Assembly (NCBI GenBank): GCA_002304925.1 | Contig: DBPT01000028.1 | Location: forward strand, 62,001-126,000 | Source of the DNA: Prolixibacteraceae bacterium UBA1413 | GTDB lineage: Bacteria; Bacteroidota; Bacteroidia; Bacteroidales; Prolixibacteraceae | DNA: 64,000 nt | Direction: 5' to 3' | Shown here: positions 1 to 7,761 of the stretch, piece by piece | Position numbering within the stretch: the first letter of the stretch is position 1 | How the letters are laid out: every line of letters begins with the position of its first letter | Notes under the pieces: model-generated | What the model was told of the DNA's origin: nothing | Databases searched by the model: none | Seen by the model: only the letters and a program-made list of their open reading frames with translations | Program-made: the position numbers and the translations under genes

Positions 1-626
1 TCGGTCTCTTCTCGGTCTTTTTTATCGCCTTTTTCTTCCTGAAGGATGAAAATATGTTTGAAAACGGGCTGCTCCTGCTGGTACCTGAAAAACACCACGA
101 CGCCACCCTGAAGGTAGTGGCGGACTCCAAGAACCTGCTAATGCGTTATTTTGTGGGCATCCTGGGGGAAATCCTCGGGGTGATGCTGCTGATTACCCTG
201 GGACTGTGGATTTTCGGGATTAAAAACGCCCTGCTAATCGGATTCTTCGGCGCCATCATGAACATCATCCCTTACCTGGGTCCAGTGATCGGCACCATCA
301 TCGGGACAGTACTGGGGATCACGGCCACCCTGGCCACGGGAGGATTTGACCTGCTTCTCCCGATCATCCTGAAAATCCTGGGGGTGTTTCTGGCAGCCAA
401 TTTCATCGACAACAACATCCTGATCCCGGTGATCTACTCCCGGAGTGTGAAATCGCACCCCCTGGAAATCTATTTTGTCATCATCATCGGAGGAAGCCTG
501 GCGGGATTGCCCGGCATGATCCTGGCCGTGCCGGTTTATACGGTACTGCGCGTCATTGCGAGGGAGTTTTTCCAACAATTCCGGATTGTCAAAAAACTCA
601 CCGCCGCGATGAACGAAAAAGGTTGA
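1..626 (+). CDS. AI-2E family transporter (PerM/YdiK-like), C-terminal part
   Basis: The reading frame is open from base 3 to the TGA at 624-626, so the gene begins before the window and only its last ~207 codons are present. The protein is very hydrophobic, with several membrane segments, including a glycine-rich helix pair around the motif IPYLGPVIGTIIGTVLG. This layout and the closing GGSLAGLPGMILAVP stretch are typical of the C-terminal half of AI-2E exporter / PerM permeases of the inner membrane. The family exports small solutes; the substrate here cannot be inferred. The first internal ATG (54) is not a likely start because the frame continues upstream with a membrane segment. Its neighbour downstream is convergent. 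Confidence 0.85.
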   Translation, partial: GLFSVFFIAFFFLKDENMFENGLLLLVPEKHHDATLKVVADSKNLLMRYFVGILGEILGVMLLITLGLWIFGIKNALLIGFFGAIMNIIPYLGPVIGTIIGTVLGITATLATGGFDLLLPIILKILGVFLAANFIDNNILIPVIYSRSVKSHPLEIYFVIIIGGSLAGLPGMILAVPVYTVLRVIAREFFQQFRIVKKLTAAMNEKG

Positions 627-706
627 AGCCCGGAGCCATCGCCGGGCTCCGGCATGTTAAAGCTAAGCCTGAAGTTAAGGTCAGTGGCAGGTACTGAAAT
701 CCTCTC

Positions 707-1522
707 CTACCAGCTTCCCCCGGCGCCGCCTCCGCCAAAGCCTCCGCCGCCAAAACCGCCGAAGCCGCCGCCTCCGCCGCCGCCGAAGCCTCCGCCAAAG
801 CCGCCGCGTCCACCGGAGAAATCAGACCAGGAACCACCCTTTTCCCCGGAATTCATCATCCCCAGCAGAATCCAGAGTGGCAGATTCCGGGTTCCGGTAT
901 TGTAAGTTTTGTTCTTACCCCCTTTCATCATCGAGAATATGATGAACAGTAGGATCACCAGGAAAATAAGGCCTGCTCCCACCATGCCGCCGCCATCCCC
1001 GGCATACTGGTCCGCGGTATATTCGCCCCTTGCCAGTTCCATGATGACGTTGGTACCGTTGACAATGCCTCCATAGTAGTCATTTTCCATAAACCGGGGG
1101 ATCATCTCCTGGTCGATGATCTTACCGTTAGCCACAGCATCGGGGATGACCCCTTCGAGGCCGTACCCCACGGAGATGTATACCTGACCGCGCTCTTCCG
1201 GGGTTTTGGGTTTTACAAGAACGACCACGCCGTTGTTCTTTCCCTCCCGGCCAACGCCCCAGGAATCACCGATTTTAAAGGCAAAGCCGGCAGGGTCGTA
1301 GCCCCCCAATGAAGAGACAGTGACCACCGCCACCTGGGTACTGGTCTCGCGGTCGAACTGCACAAGACGGTTCTCAAGTTCCTCAACCTGCTGCGCCGTC
1401 AGAATCCCCGCCAGGTCGTTCATCAGCCGGGGGGGTACAGGCCGTTCGGGGATCTGGGCCAGGTTGACCAGGGGCAGCAGAAGCACCAGCCAAACAAGAT
1501 ATTGTGTCCACTTGTAGTTCAT
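707..1522 (-). CDS. TPM-domain protein with Gly-rich tail (YgcG-like)
   Basis: A 271-residue protein. An N-terminal signal peptide (residues ~5-22) is followed by a TPM domain (~30-150) starting with the usual VPPRLMNDLAGILT region and containing TQVAVVTVSSLGG. A single membrane helix lies at ~180-200, and the tail (~230-271) is almost pure Gly/Phe ending GGGGAGGSW. This architecture is that of the YgcG/TPM family, which sits in the envelope and is often encoded beside LemA, as here. Plant TPM proteins have phosphatase activity and act in photosystem II repair; the bacterial role is uncertain. The start lies only 3 bases after the stop of the preceding TPM gene, so the two are almost certainly cotranscribed. 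Confidence 0.85.
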   Translation of the reverse strand: MNYKWTQYLVWLVLLLPLVNLAQIPERPVPPRLMNDLAGILTAQQVEELENRLVQFDRETSTQVAVVTVSSLGGYDPAGFAFKIGDSWGVGREGKNNGVVVLVKPKTPEERGQVYISVGYGLEGVIPDAVANGKIIDQEMIPRFMENDYYGGIVNGTNVIMELARGEYTADQYAGDGGGMVGAGLIFLVILLFIIFSMMKGGKNKTYNTGTRNLPLWILLGMMNSGEKGGSWSDFSGGRGGFGGGFGGGGGGGFGGFGGGGFGGGGAGGSW

Positions 1523-1525
1523 TAT

Positions 1526-1969
1526 CTATTCCGTCTCCCCGTATGATATTTCGTTCGACAACTCATTCACATCTCCTTCCTGTCGGGGGAAACAGGCCGC
1601 AAGTTGTTCCCCTGCCATCCGGATCCCCTCCATCAGACCTTCGGTGATCTGATCTTCCTTAAAAAAGGAAAGGACCCTCTCCCGGATGTGGTTCCAGAAA
1701 TCCTCAGGAACCTCCCTGTTGATACCCGCATCGCCGATCACCACGAACTTGCGGTCAGCTACCACCGTATAAAAAAGGATGCCAGTGCGTAATGCCGTCT
1801 TGTGCATCTTCAGTCGGGCAAAAATGTCGACCGCACGGTCAAAGACATTTTTCTTGCAGTGGTCTTCGATGTGGACCCTGATTTCGCCTGAGGTCTGCAT
1901 CTCCGCCACCTCAATGGCCCGCTTGATAGCGGCCTTTTTTTCTTCGGTAAATTCTTCCCAGAAGTTCAT
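1526..1969 (-). CDS. TPM-domain protein, short cytosolic form
   Basis: The frame is open from 2059, but I choose the ATG at 1969 (protein starting MNFWEEFTEEKKAAIK, 147 aa). The upstream 30 codons read through palindromic intergenic repeat DNA, and Bacteroidota homologues begin at this Met-Asn-Phe. The protein consists of one TPM domain without a signal peptide or membrane helix, with the typical TSGEIRVHIED strand and the GILFYTVVADRKFVVIGDAGI core. It is the usual middle gene of lemA-TPM-TPM operons and probably interacts with its neighbours. Function is unknown in bacteria. Spacing to the next TPM gene is 3 bases. Confidence 0.8.
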   Translation of the reverse strand: MNFWEEFTEEKKAAIKRAIEVAEMQTSGEIRVHIEDHCKKNVFDRAVDIFARLKMHKTALRTGILFYTVVADRKFVVIGDAGINREVPEDFWNHIRERVLSFFKEDQITEGLMEGIRMAGEQLAACFPRQEGDVNELSNEISYGETE

Positions 1970-2314
1970 TTTTAAATATTTATAAAGTTTGTCAACCCCT
2001 GCGGGGCTCCAGGGATTGCCCTGTCGGGTCACCACCCCGTCATTCCGTTCGTTCCTCACGGAATGCCACCCCTGCTCAACGAGGATGGGATACCTCCGGG
2101 CTCCTTAAGGCTCCCACAGTTTTTCCCTTTAATCTCAACCTTAGCCTTAACCTCAACCTTCTTCTGTCGTTGTAGCTTTAGCGGAGGCGACAATTTCAAC
2201 CTCAACCCGCCGTAGCACAGCGACGATTCTCTACCTCAAAGATTCAAAGGTCAAGCATTCCTGCCACTAATCTTAATCTTAACCTCAACCTCAACCTTAA
2301 CCTCAACTTCAGCT
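1970..2314. repeat. Intergenic repeat region between lemA and TPM gene
   Basis: This 345-bp gap has no credible gene and is packed with repeats. An inverted repeat CATTCCGT...ACGGAATG lies near 2040-2065. A 30-bp string starting CTCAACGAGGATGGGATA is at 2074-2103. Runs of the TTAACCTCAACC type are at about 2132-2165 and 2266-2310. A 45-bp segment starting GATTCAAAGGTC is at about 2240-2285. The CTCAACGAGG and GATTCAAAGG segments recur in the same order at 47406-47514, again just downstream of minus-strand genes. It may act as an untranslated spacer or transcript-end structure. Confidence 0.75.
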
Positions 2315-2893
2315 TCAGAACTTGACTTCCGGGGCTTTTTCGGCGCCCGGCTGGGCTTCGAAATAGGCCTTTCTCTTGAATCCGAAAATCTTGGCAATAA
2401 TCAGTTCCGGAAACCGCCGGATATAGGCATTGTACCCCTGGGTAGCTTCGTTGAATTTCATCCGTTCCACGGTGATCCTGTTTTCCGTCCCTTCGAGTTG
2501 GGCCTGCAGGTCCAGGAAATTCTGGTTGGCCTTCAGGTCGGGATATTGCTCCACGACAACCATCAGGCGGTTGAGGGCGGAAGTGAGTCCCTGCTGCGCT
2601 TCCTGAAATTGCTGCAATGCTTCAGGGGTGAGATTGGCAGGATCGACGGTCATGCTGGTAGCCTTCGCACGTGCTTCGATCACCCGGGTGAAGGTCTCCT
2701 GTTCGTGTTCTGCATACCCCTTCACCGTTTCCACGAGATTGGGGATCAGGTCGGCACGGCGCTGGTATACATTTTCCACCTGGGCCCAGGCGGAAGAGAC
2801 CGCCTCATCCATGGAAACCATGGTATTGTATCCGCATCCGGAAAACAAAAAACCGGTCACCACGACGGTAATGATTAACAAACTTTTCTTCAT
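2315..2893 (-). CDS. lemA: LemA family lipoprotein
   Basis: A 192-residue protein. The signal sequence ends in a lipobox-like LFSGC (Cys20), and the rest is a long helical LemA domain. Family hallmarks include SSAWAQVENVYQRRADLIPN near residue 40, then NLVETVKGYAEHEQETF, ALNRLMVVVEQYPDLKAN, and the closing FNEATQGYNAYIRRFPE. LemA proteins are anchored in the envelope. Their biochemical role is not established, though they are regularly linked to TPM proteins and membrane stress. The gene is first of the lemA-TPM-TPM set, separated from the second gene by the repeat-filled gap, and is divergent from urocanate hydratase. Confidence 0.93.
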   Translation of the reverse strand: MKKSLLIITVVVTGFLFSGCGYNTMVSMDEAVSSAWAQVENVYQRRADLIPNLVETVKGYAEHEQETFTRVIEARAKATSMTVDPANLTPEALQQFQEAQQGLTSALNRLMVVVEQYPDLKANQNFLDLQAQLEGTENRITVERMKFNEATQGYNAYIRRFPELIIAKIFGFKRKAYFEAQPGAEKAPEVKF

Positions 2894-2964
2894 ACGATTA
2901 GATTTTTAGGCAAATTTTACTAATGAATGTTAAAAGTCATCGGAATTATCGGAGAAACCCCATA

Positions 2965-2999
2965 ATTTGTCGCTAAATTACATTTTTCGACTGACAAAT
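2965..2999. promoter_or_regulatory. Inverted repeat ATTTGTC-N21-GACAAAT upstream of hutU
   Basis: A perfect 7-bp inverted repeat separated by 21 bases lies 12-46 bp before the hutU ATG, in the 117-bp divergent region shared with lemA. The position suits an operator or promoter element. No known regulator motif is recognised and the assignment is tentative. Confidence 0.3.
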
Positions 3000-3010
3000 A
3001 GCGTTATGAT

Positions 3011-4996
3011 ATGACAAAACCGTCATTTTCCGGGGCCATCTGGGAAGGGATTCCTGCCGTTCTTCCCGGGAAGAAGCCCTATGATCCTGGGGTGAACCAT
3101 GCACCTAAGCGCAGGGAGGTTCTTTCCGCGGAAGAAAAGAAGCTGGCAGTACGGAATGCCCTGCGTTATTTTCCGCCGCACTTTCACCGGGTGCTTGCTC
3201 CTGAATTTATGGAGGAGTTGGAGTTGTACGGCAGGATTTACATGTACCGTTTCAGGCCCGACTATGAGATGAAGGCCCGTCCCCTCTCTGCCTATCCCGC
3301 CCGGTCGCCGCAGGCGGCATCCGTCATGCTGATGATCCAGAACAACCTGGATCCGGCGGTGGCGCAGCACCCCCATGAGCTGATCACTTACGGTGGAAAC
3401 GGGGCGGTGTTTCAGAACTGGGCCCAGTACCTGCTCACCATGCAATACCTTTCGGAGATGAGTGATGAGCAGACCCTGGTGATGTATTCGGGGCATCCCC
3501 TGGGACTCTTCCCCTCTCACCCGGAAGCCCCCCGTGTGGTGGTTACCAACGGCATGATGATTCCCAACTATTCGACCAGGGAGGAGTACGAACGGCTCAA
3601 CGCCCTGGGGGTTACCCAGTACGGACAGATGACCGCCGGCTCGTATATGTACATAGGTCCCCAGGGGATTGTCCACGGGACCACCATCACCCTGCTGAAT
3701 GCGGCACGGCTCCATAGCGCGGGGGACCCACGGGGGAAGGTCTTTGTCACCTCCGGACTGGGGGGCATGTCGGGGGCGCAGCCCAAGGCGGCCGTGATCG
3801 CCGGCATGGTATGCGTGGCCGCGGAAATAAATCCCAAGGCCATCCGCACCCGCAAGGAGCAGGGATGGGTCGACGAAGTGTATGACTCCCTTCCGGAAGT
3901 GATCGACCGCATGCTGGAAGCTTCCGGGAAAAAAGAAGCCCTCTCAGTGGCTTACCAGGGTAATGTGGTCGACCTGTGGGAAGAACTGGCGCGCAGGGAG
4001 ATCCCCATCGACCTGGGCTCGGACCAGACTTCCCTTCACAATCCCTTTGCGGGGGGTTATTATCCTGCCGGACTCACCTTTGAGGAGTCGAACCTCATGA
4101 TGAGCAGTGATCCCGAACGTTTCCGCGGGAAGGTACAGGAATCCCTGCGGCGCCAGGTGGCCGCCATCAACAGACTGACTGCCAAAGGGATGTATTTCTG
4201 GGATTATGGAAACGCCTTTCTCCTCGAATCGGGAAGAGCCCATGCCGACATCTTCGCCGGTACCGGGGAATACCGCTATCCCTCCTATGTTCAGGACATC
4301 ATGGGACCTCTCTTTTTCGATTATGGCTTTGGTCCCTTCCGCTGGGTGTGCACCTCGGGAGATTCCGCCGATCTGGCGATCACCGACGAGCTGGCGGCAG
4401 AGGTTCTGGAGGAGTTGATGAAGAGTTCGCCCGCCACCATCAGGGGGCAGATGGAGGACAACCTGAAGTGGATCAGGGAGGCCGGGAGGAACAACCTGGT
4501 GGTGGGTTCCCAGGCACGCATCCTATATGCCGATGCGGAGGGAAGGGTGGCCATTGCCGGAGCCTTCAACAAAGCCATTCGCGAAGGGCGCATTTCAGGG
4601 CCCATTGTGCTGGGACGCGACCATCACGATGTGTCGGGTACCGACTCCCCGTGGCGGGAAACGTCCAACATCTACGACGGGTCGCAGCTTACCGCCGACA
4701 TGGCGGTTCAGAATTTTGCCGGTGACAGCTTCCGGGGGGCCACCTGGGTTTCGCTTCACAACGGGGGAGGTACGGGCTGGGGAGAAGCCATCAACGGCGG
4801 TTTCGGGCTCACCCTCGACGGCAGCTCCGCTTGCGACCGCCGCCTGAAAAGCATGCTCTTCTGGGATGTCAGCAACGGCATTGCCCGCCGTAGCTGGGCC
4901 CGCAACAAACCCGCCATAGAAACCATCCGGAGGGCCATGGGGAAAAATCCACTGCTGAAAATCACCATTCCCCACGAAACCGATGAATTCCGGTGA
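3011..4996 (+). CDS. hutU: Urocanate hydratase
   Basis: 661 residues, the long form usual in Bacteroidota. It catalyses conversion of urocanate to 4-imidazolone-5-propionate, the second step of histidine degradation, using tightly bound NAD+. Visible hallmarks are the early YGGNGAVFQNWAQY stretch, the NAD-binding VTSGLGGMSGAQPKAA segment (~residue 246), LGSDQTSLHNPFAGGYYP, and the catalytic-region cysteine in RWVCTSGDSADLA (Cys447). The C-terminal third keeps LGRDHHDVSGTDSPWRET. The other hut genes are not adjacent in this window, so the pathway genes are dispersed or outside it. The last three codons and the stop lie inside a palindromic repeat (4988-5100) that recurs at 52795-52905. Confidence 0.96.
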   Translation: MTKPSFSGAIWEGIPAVLPGKKPYDPGVNHAPKRREVLSAEEKKLAVRNALRYFPPHFHRVLAPEFMEELELYGRIYMYRFRPDYEMKARPLSAYPARSPQAASVMLMIQNNLDPAVAQHPHELITYGGNGAVFQNWAQYLLTMQYLSEMSDEQTLVMYSGHPLGLFPSHPEAPRVVVTNGMMIPNYSTREEYERLNALGVTQYGQMTAGSYMYIGPQGIVHGTTITLLNAARLHSAGDPRGKVFVTSGLGGMSGAQPKAAVIAGMVCVAAEINPKAIRTRKEQGWVDEVYDSLPEVIDRMLEASGKKEALSVAYQGNVVDLWEELARREIPIDLGSDQTSLHNPFAGGYYPAGLTFEESNLMMSSDPERFRGKVQESLRRQVAAINRLTAKGMYFWDYGNAFLLESGRAHADIFAGTGEYRYPSYVQDIMGPLFFDYGFGPFRWVCTSGDSADLAITDELAAEVLEELMKSSPATIRGQMEDNLKWIREAGRNNLVVGSQARILYADAEGRVAIAGAFNKAIREGRISGPIVLGRDHHDVSGTDSPWRETSNIYDGSQLTADMAVQNFAGDSFRGATWVSLHNGGGTGWGEAINGGFGLTLDGSSACDRRLKSMLFWDVSNGIARRSWARNKPAIETIRRAMGKNPLLKITIPHETDEFR

Positions 4997-5100
4997 GCGC
5001 ATCCCCGTCCGCTCTGTGGCGGGGTAAGCGAGCAAGACACTAAAGAAGTTCTCTACGGAATCGGATTCACCTCCGCTCTGCGACGGAGAGTTTCAACATC
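4988..5100 (+). repeat. Palindromic intergenic repeat, copy A
   Basis: About 110 bp similar along its whole length to 52795-52905. Both copies begin AATTC(C/A)GGTGAGCGC and contain a first GC hairpin (CCCCG...CGGGG), GTAAGCGAGC, GGATTC and a second hairpin before GGAGAGTTTCAA or GGGGAGTTTCAA. In this copy the TGA of hutU is part of the repeat. Both copies follow plus-strand genes and point the same way. The twin hairpins could act as an RNA 3'-end structure. Confidence 0.8.
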
Positions 5101-5321
5101 TGTTCTCGGGATGAAACCCTTCCCTCCCCCGGAGTTATTGCCCGCCTGAAGAGCTCCCCCATCCCGGAGAACCCTGTCTACGATCCTGATTTCCACACCC
5201 TGAAAACGGGGAGTGAGCATCCTGACAGGAAATTTCGGGACATTCGGAACGAAGAAAGCGATATATCCAAAGCCTTTTTCTATTTTTGCATACTGAGAGG
5301 AACCTGTAATTTCTTTTTACC
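5101..5321. other. Rest of the hutU-hydrolase gap; no gene seen
   Basis: Together with the repeat this completes a 325-bp gap. The bases contain no plausible reading frame with family-like composition on either strand. A TATTTTTGCATAC stretch 36-48 bases before the next start resembles an AT-rich promoter region, but I cannot define it further. Confidence 0.4.
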
Positions 5322-5957
5322 ATGGTGCGAAGTGCAGTGCTTTTCTGGAATGTAGACACCCAAATAGATTTTGTGGAGCCCGGAGGGAATCTGTATATCA
5401 AAGGAGCCGAGAAGCTCAAACCCAAATGGGCCGAGATCACCAAAGTCGCCCGGAGGCTTAAGATTAAAGTGGTCAACACAGCCGATTACCACTACGTCCA
5501 TTCTGCCGAGATCAATGAGCATCCTGACATGGTCAGCTCCTTTCCCGTTCATTGTCTGGCCGGCACCCGCGGAGCGGAATTCATCAAAGAGACGGAACCC
5601 GACAATCCGCTGATCTTTAACTGGGATACCACGTACGACATCATGCCTCTCAAGGTGGACGTTCCCCGGTACCGCAATTTTGTGATCCGGAAGGATGCCT
5701 TTGACGTATTTGCTGGGAATCCCGTCACCATACCCCTCCTCACGGAACTGAATCCCGACATTGTCGTGGTTTACGGAGTCTCCACCAACGTATGCGTCGA
5801 TTTTGCCGTGCAGGGACTGGCCAAAAGAGTAAAACAGGTATATGTTTTAAGTGACGGAATCAAGGAATTGCCCCGCATTCCCCTGCCCTATGAACAGTGG
5901 GAGAAACTGGGTGTGAAAATGATCAGTTCCGTAGATCTTTACAACTCCTTTAAATAA
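5322..5957 (+). CDS. Isochorismatase-family cysteine hydrolase (nicotinamidase-like)
   Basis: 211 residues with the complete family signature. The catalytic Asp is in NVDTQIDF (Asp12), the catalytic Lys in VIRKDAFDVF (Lys124), and the nucleophile Cys in VSTNVCVD (Cys158), preceded by the usual cis-peptide GVST turn. TADYH (Asp55, His57) and a later His match the metal site of nicotinamidases. The likely reaction is hydrolysis of an amide such as nicotinamide to nicotinate, but pyrazinamidase, isochorismatase and ureidoacrylate hydrolases share these residues, so the substrate is uncertain. It is followed by a strong bidirectional terminator and is probably monocistronic. Confidence 0.85.
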   Translation: MVRSAVLFWNVDTQIDFVEPGGNLYIKGAEKLKPKWAEITKVARRLKIKVVNTADYHYVHSAEINEHPDMVSSFPVHCLAGTRGAEFIKETEPDNPLIFNWDTTYDIMPLKVDVPRYRNFVIRKDAFDVFAGNPVTIPLLTELNPDIVVVYGVSTNVCVDFAVQGLAKRVKQVYVLSDGIKELPRIPLPYEQWEKLGVKMISSVDLYNSFK

Positions 5958-5984
5958 TAGTACGAACCCTGCCCTGCAGAATAT

Positions 5985-6022
5985 AAAAGGGTGCCCGGAA
6001 CCGGACACCCTTTCATTTTTTT
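5985..6022. terminator. Bidirectional rho-independent terminator
   Basis: A 13-bp stem with one mismatch (AAAGGGTGCCCGG / CCGGACACCCTTT, loop AA) is followed on the plus strand by CATTTTTTTTT and on the minus strand by TTTTATATT. It sits between the convergent hydrolase gene (ends 5957) and the HU gene (ends 6034) and can serve both. Confidence 0.85.
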
Positions 6023-6033
6023 TTGAGCCTCAA

Positions 6034-6303
6034 TTACACTTTTGCTGACAGATCAGCACCGGGTTTAAACCTTACGACCTTCTTGGCCGCAATTTTAATT
6101 TCCTTACCCGTCTGGGGATTTCTCCCTGTTCTGGCGCCACGTTCAGCAATAGCAAAGGAACCAAATCCAACAAGAGATACCCTGTCACCAGCCTTGAGGG
6201 CATCGGTAACGGCTTCTATGGTTGCATCAAGACCTTTCTTTGCATCGACTTTGGTTAACCCTGCTTTTTTAGCAATGGCATCAATCAATTCTGCTTTGTT
6301 CAT
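6034..6303 (-). CDS. HU family DNA-binding protein
   Basis: 89 residues covering the full HU/IHF fold. The start MNKAELIDAIAKKAGL, the signature region GFGSFAIAERGARTGRNPQTG with the DNA-contacting Arg-Asn-Pro tip, and the closing RFKPGADLSAKV are all present. It is a nucleoid protein that bends and compacts DNA as a dimer. It is preceded by a ~220-bp AT-rich gap and ends at the bidirectional terminator, so it is a single-gene unit. Confidence 0.96.
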   Translation of the reverse strand: MNKAELIDAIAKKAGLTKVDAKKGLDATIEAVTDALKAGDRVSLVGFGSFAIAERGARTGRNPQTGKEIKIAAKKVVRFKPGADLSAKV

Positions 6304-6524
6304 ACGCTTTGAAATTAAATGTTAAAAGTTAATAAATTGAACCTTCTGATAACTATTTAGGATGGGTTATCATTTACGATGTGATGTTATTCCAAACCCC
6401 AGTAAAATCAACGGATTCAGAGAACGTACCGATTCAAAACACTAAATTCTGAATAATGTTTCAAAAAAACAAAGCTTCCTCCCTTTTTTTTTCAGAATAG
6501 TTGTTAACAGTGGGGTTTCAGTCA

Positions 6525-7163
6525 TTATGCGGGTATAAACACCAATTTTTTGGTTTCGAAGAAAGGTTCTGCGAAAATTTCCGTCAGGTGATAGATAACG
6601 TACTTTCGCCGGATGGTTTTCAGTTCATCGTCGAAATCGCCTCCTTTGAGGTAGAGGATTCCGTTTGGAAGGGGATTCTGTCCACCGGGGGCAATGGTTT
6701 TGGCGACTAGTTTCAATAGAACGGGCAAGGCAGTAACCGCGCGGCTGGCCACGAAGTCAAATTTCTCCCTGATCTGCTCGGCACGGATCTGCAAGGCTTT
6801 CACATTTTCGAGGTGCAAATCCGCAGCAATGGCTTCCACCACGCTGATTTTCTTGCCGATGGAATCTACCAGCAGGAAATTCACTTCCGGGAAGAGGATG
6901 GCCAGAGGGATACCGGGAAAGCCTCCTCCCGTTCCCACATCAAGGATTCGTGTATCGGGGCGGAAGCTGATGATGCGGCCGATGGCCAGGGAGTGGAGGA
7001 TGTGCCTCTCATACAGGGCGTCGATATCTTTCCGGGAGAGCACGTTGATGCGTTCATTCCAGAAGTTGTACAAAGGTCCCAGCCTGCGGAACCGTTCCTG
7101 TTGCAAGGGAGTCAGGGAAGGAAAATATTTCAGGATCAGTTCCACGGCATCACTCCCTTTCAC
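6525..7163 (-). CDS. rsmG: 16S rRNA (guanine527-N7)-methyltransferase RsmG
   Basis: 212 residues. It methylates N7 of G527 in the 530 loop of 16S rRNA using S-adenosylmethionine. The SAM-binding motif RILDVGTGGGFPGIPLAILF (~residues 70-89) is followed by the acidic strand end LLVDSIGKK and KALQIRAEQI; the FVASRAVTALPVLL strand marks the GidB/RsmG family. The start overlaps the end of the sigma-factor gene by 14 bases, implying translational coupling. It is the last gene of a three-gene overlapping unit. Confidence 0.95.
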   Translation of the reverse strand: MKGSDAVELILKYFPSLTPLQQERFRRLGPLYNFWNERINVLSRKDIDALYERHILHSLAIGRIISFRPDTRILDVGTGGGFPGIPLAILFPEVNFLLVDSIGKKISVVEAIAADLHLENVKALQIRAEQIREKFDFVASRAVTALPVLLKLVAKTIAPGGQNPLPNGILYLKGGDFDDELKTIRRKYVIYHLTEIFAEPFFETKKLVFIPA

Positions 7164-7761
7164 CCATTTCCGTTGTCTCTATCAACTTGAAAAGCATCTC
7201 CCGGGCCCTGAAGAGCTGAGCTTTCACGGTACCCAGGGGCAGTTTCAGCTCCCTGGCGATCTCTTCATACGATAATTCCCTGAAATAGCGGTATTCCACC
7301 AGGGTTTGATACCGGGGTTTCAGCTTGCGGACCACCCTGCGCATCAGGATCGCCTTCTGCTTGCGGATCAGTTTTTCCTCAGGATTAGGGTCTTTGGACC
7401 GCAATTTCGAGGGCAATTCCGTATCGTTGTTTTCAATGGTAGTTTCCAAGGTGACAGTACTTCCCTTTCTTTTCCTGAGAAAGTCAATGCAATTGTTGGA
7501 AGCGATTTTAAAAAGCCAGGTGCTGAAGGCATAATTTGGCGAATACTGGTGCAGGTTTTTGAAAGCTTTGCCGAAAGCTTCGAGGGTAAGGTCCTCGGCA
7601 TCGCTCTTGTTGTTCACCATTTTCAGGAGCATGAAGAAGATGGCGTCTTTGTAACGGCCCAGGAGCCTGGCAAATGCATTCTCATCGCCGTCGAGCGCTG
7701 CCCGTACCAACTCATAATCATGCCTTGCCTTTTCCGAAAGATGTCCGCCCTGTTCTACCAT
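7150..7761 (-). CDS. RNA polymerase sigma factor, ECF type
   Basis: 203 residues with sigma region 2 (~25-95: DGDENAFARLLGRYKDAIF, ...SDAEDLTLEAFGKAF, FSTWLFKIASNNCIDFLRKR) and region 4 (~140-195: LVEYRYFRELSYEEIARELK, LPLGTVKAQLFRARE) joined by a charged linker. It directs core RNA polymerase to a specific promoter set. No anti-sigma factor with a FecR-like domain is adjacent, so this is not the usual TonB-linked ECF system. It shares one base with the upstream glycosyltransferase and overlaps rsmG by 14 bases. Its regulon is unknown. Confidence 0.93.
   Translation of the reverse strand: MVEQGGHLSEKARHDYELVRAALDGDENAFARLLGRYKDAIFFMLLKMVNNKSDAEDLTLEAFGKAFKNLHQYSPNYAFSTWLFKIASNNCIDFLRKRKGSTVTLETTIENNDTELPSKLRSKDPNPEEKLIRKQKAILMRRVVRKLKPRYQTLVEYRYFRELSYEEIARELKLPLGTVKAQLFRAREMLFKLIETTEMGERE

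Noticed and set aside
654..905. Plus-strand Pro-rich open frame
   Set aside because: It is the antisense of the Gly-rich tail of the TPM protein; proline runs arise from the reversed glycine codons.
1970..2059. Longer N-terminus for the second TPM protein
   Set aside because: These 30 codons run through palindromic repeat DNA; the Met at 1969 begins the conserved domain.
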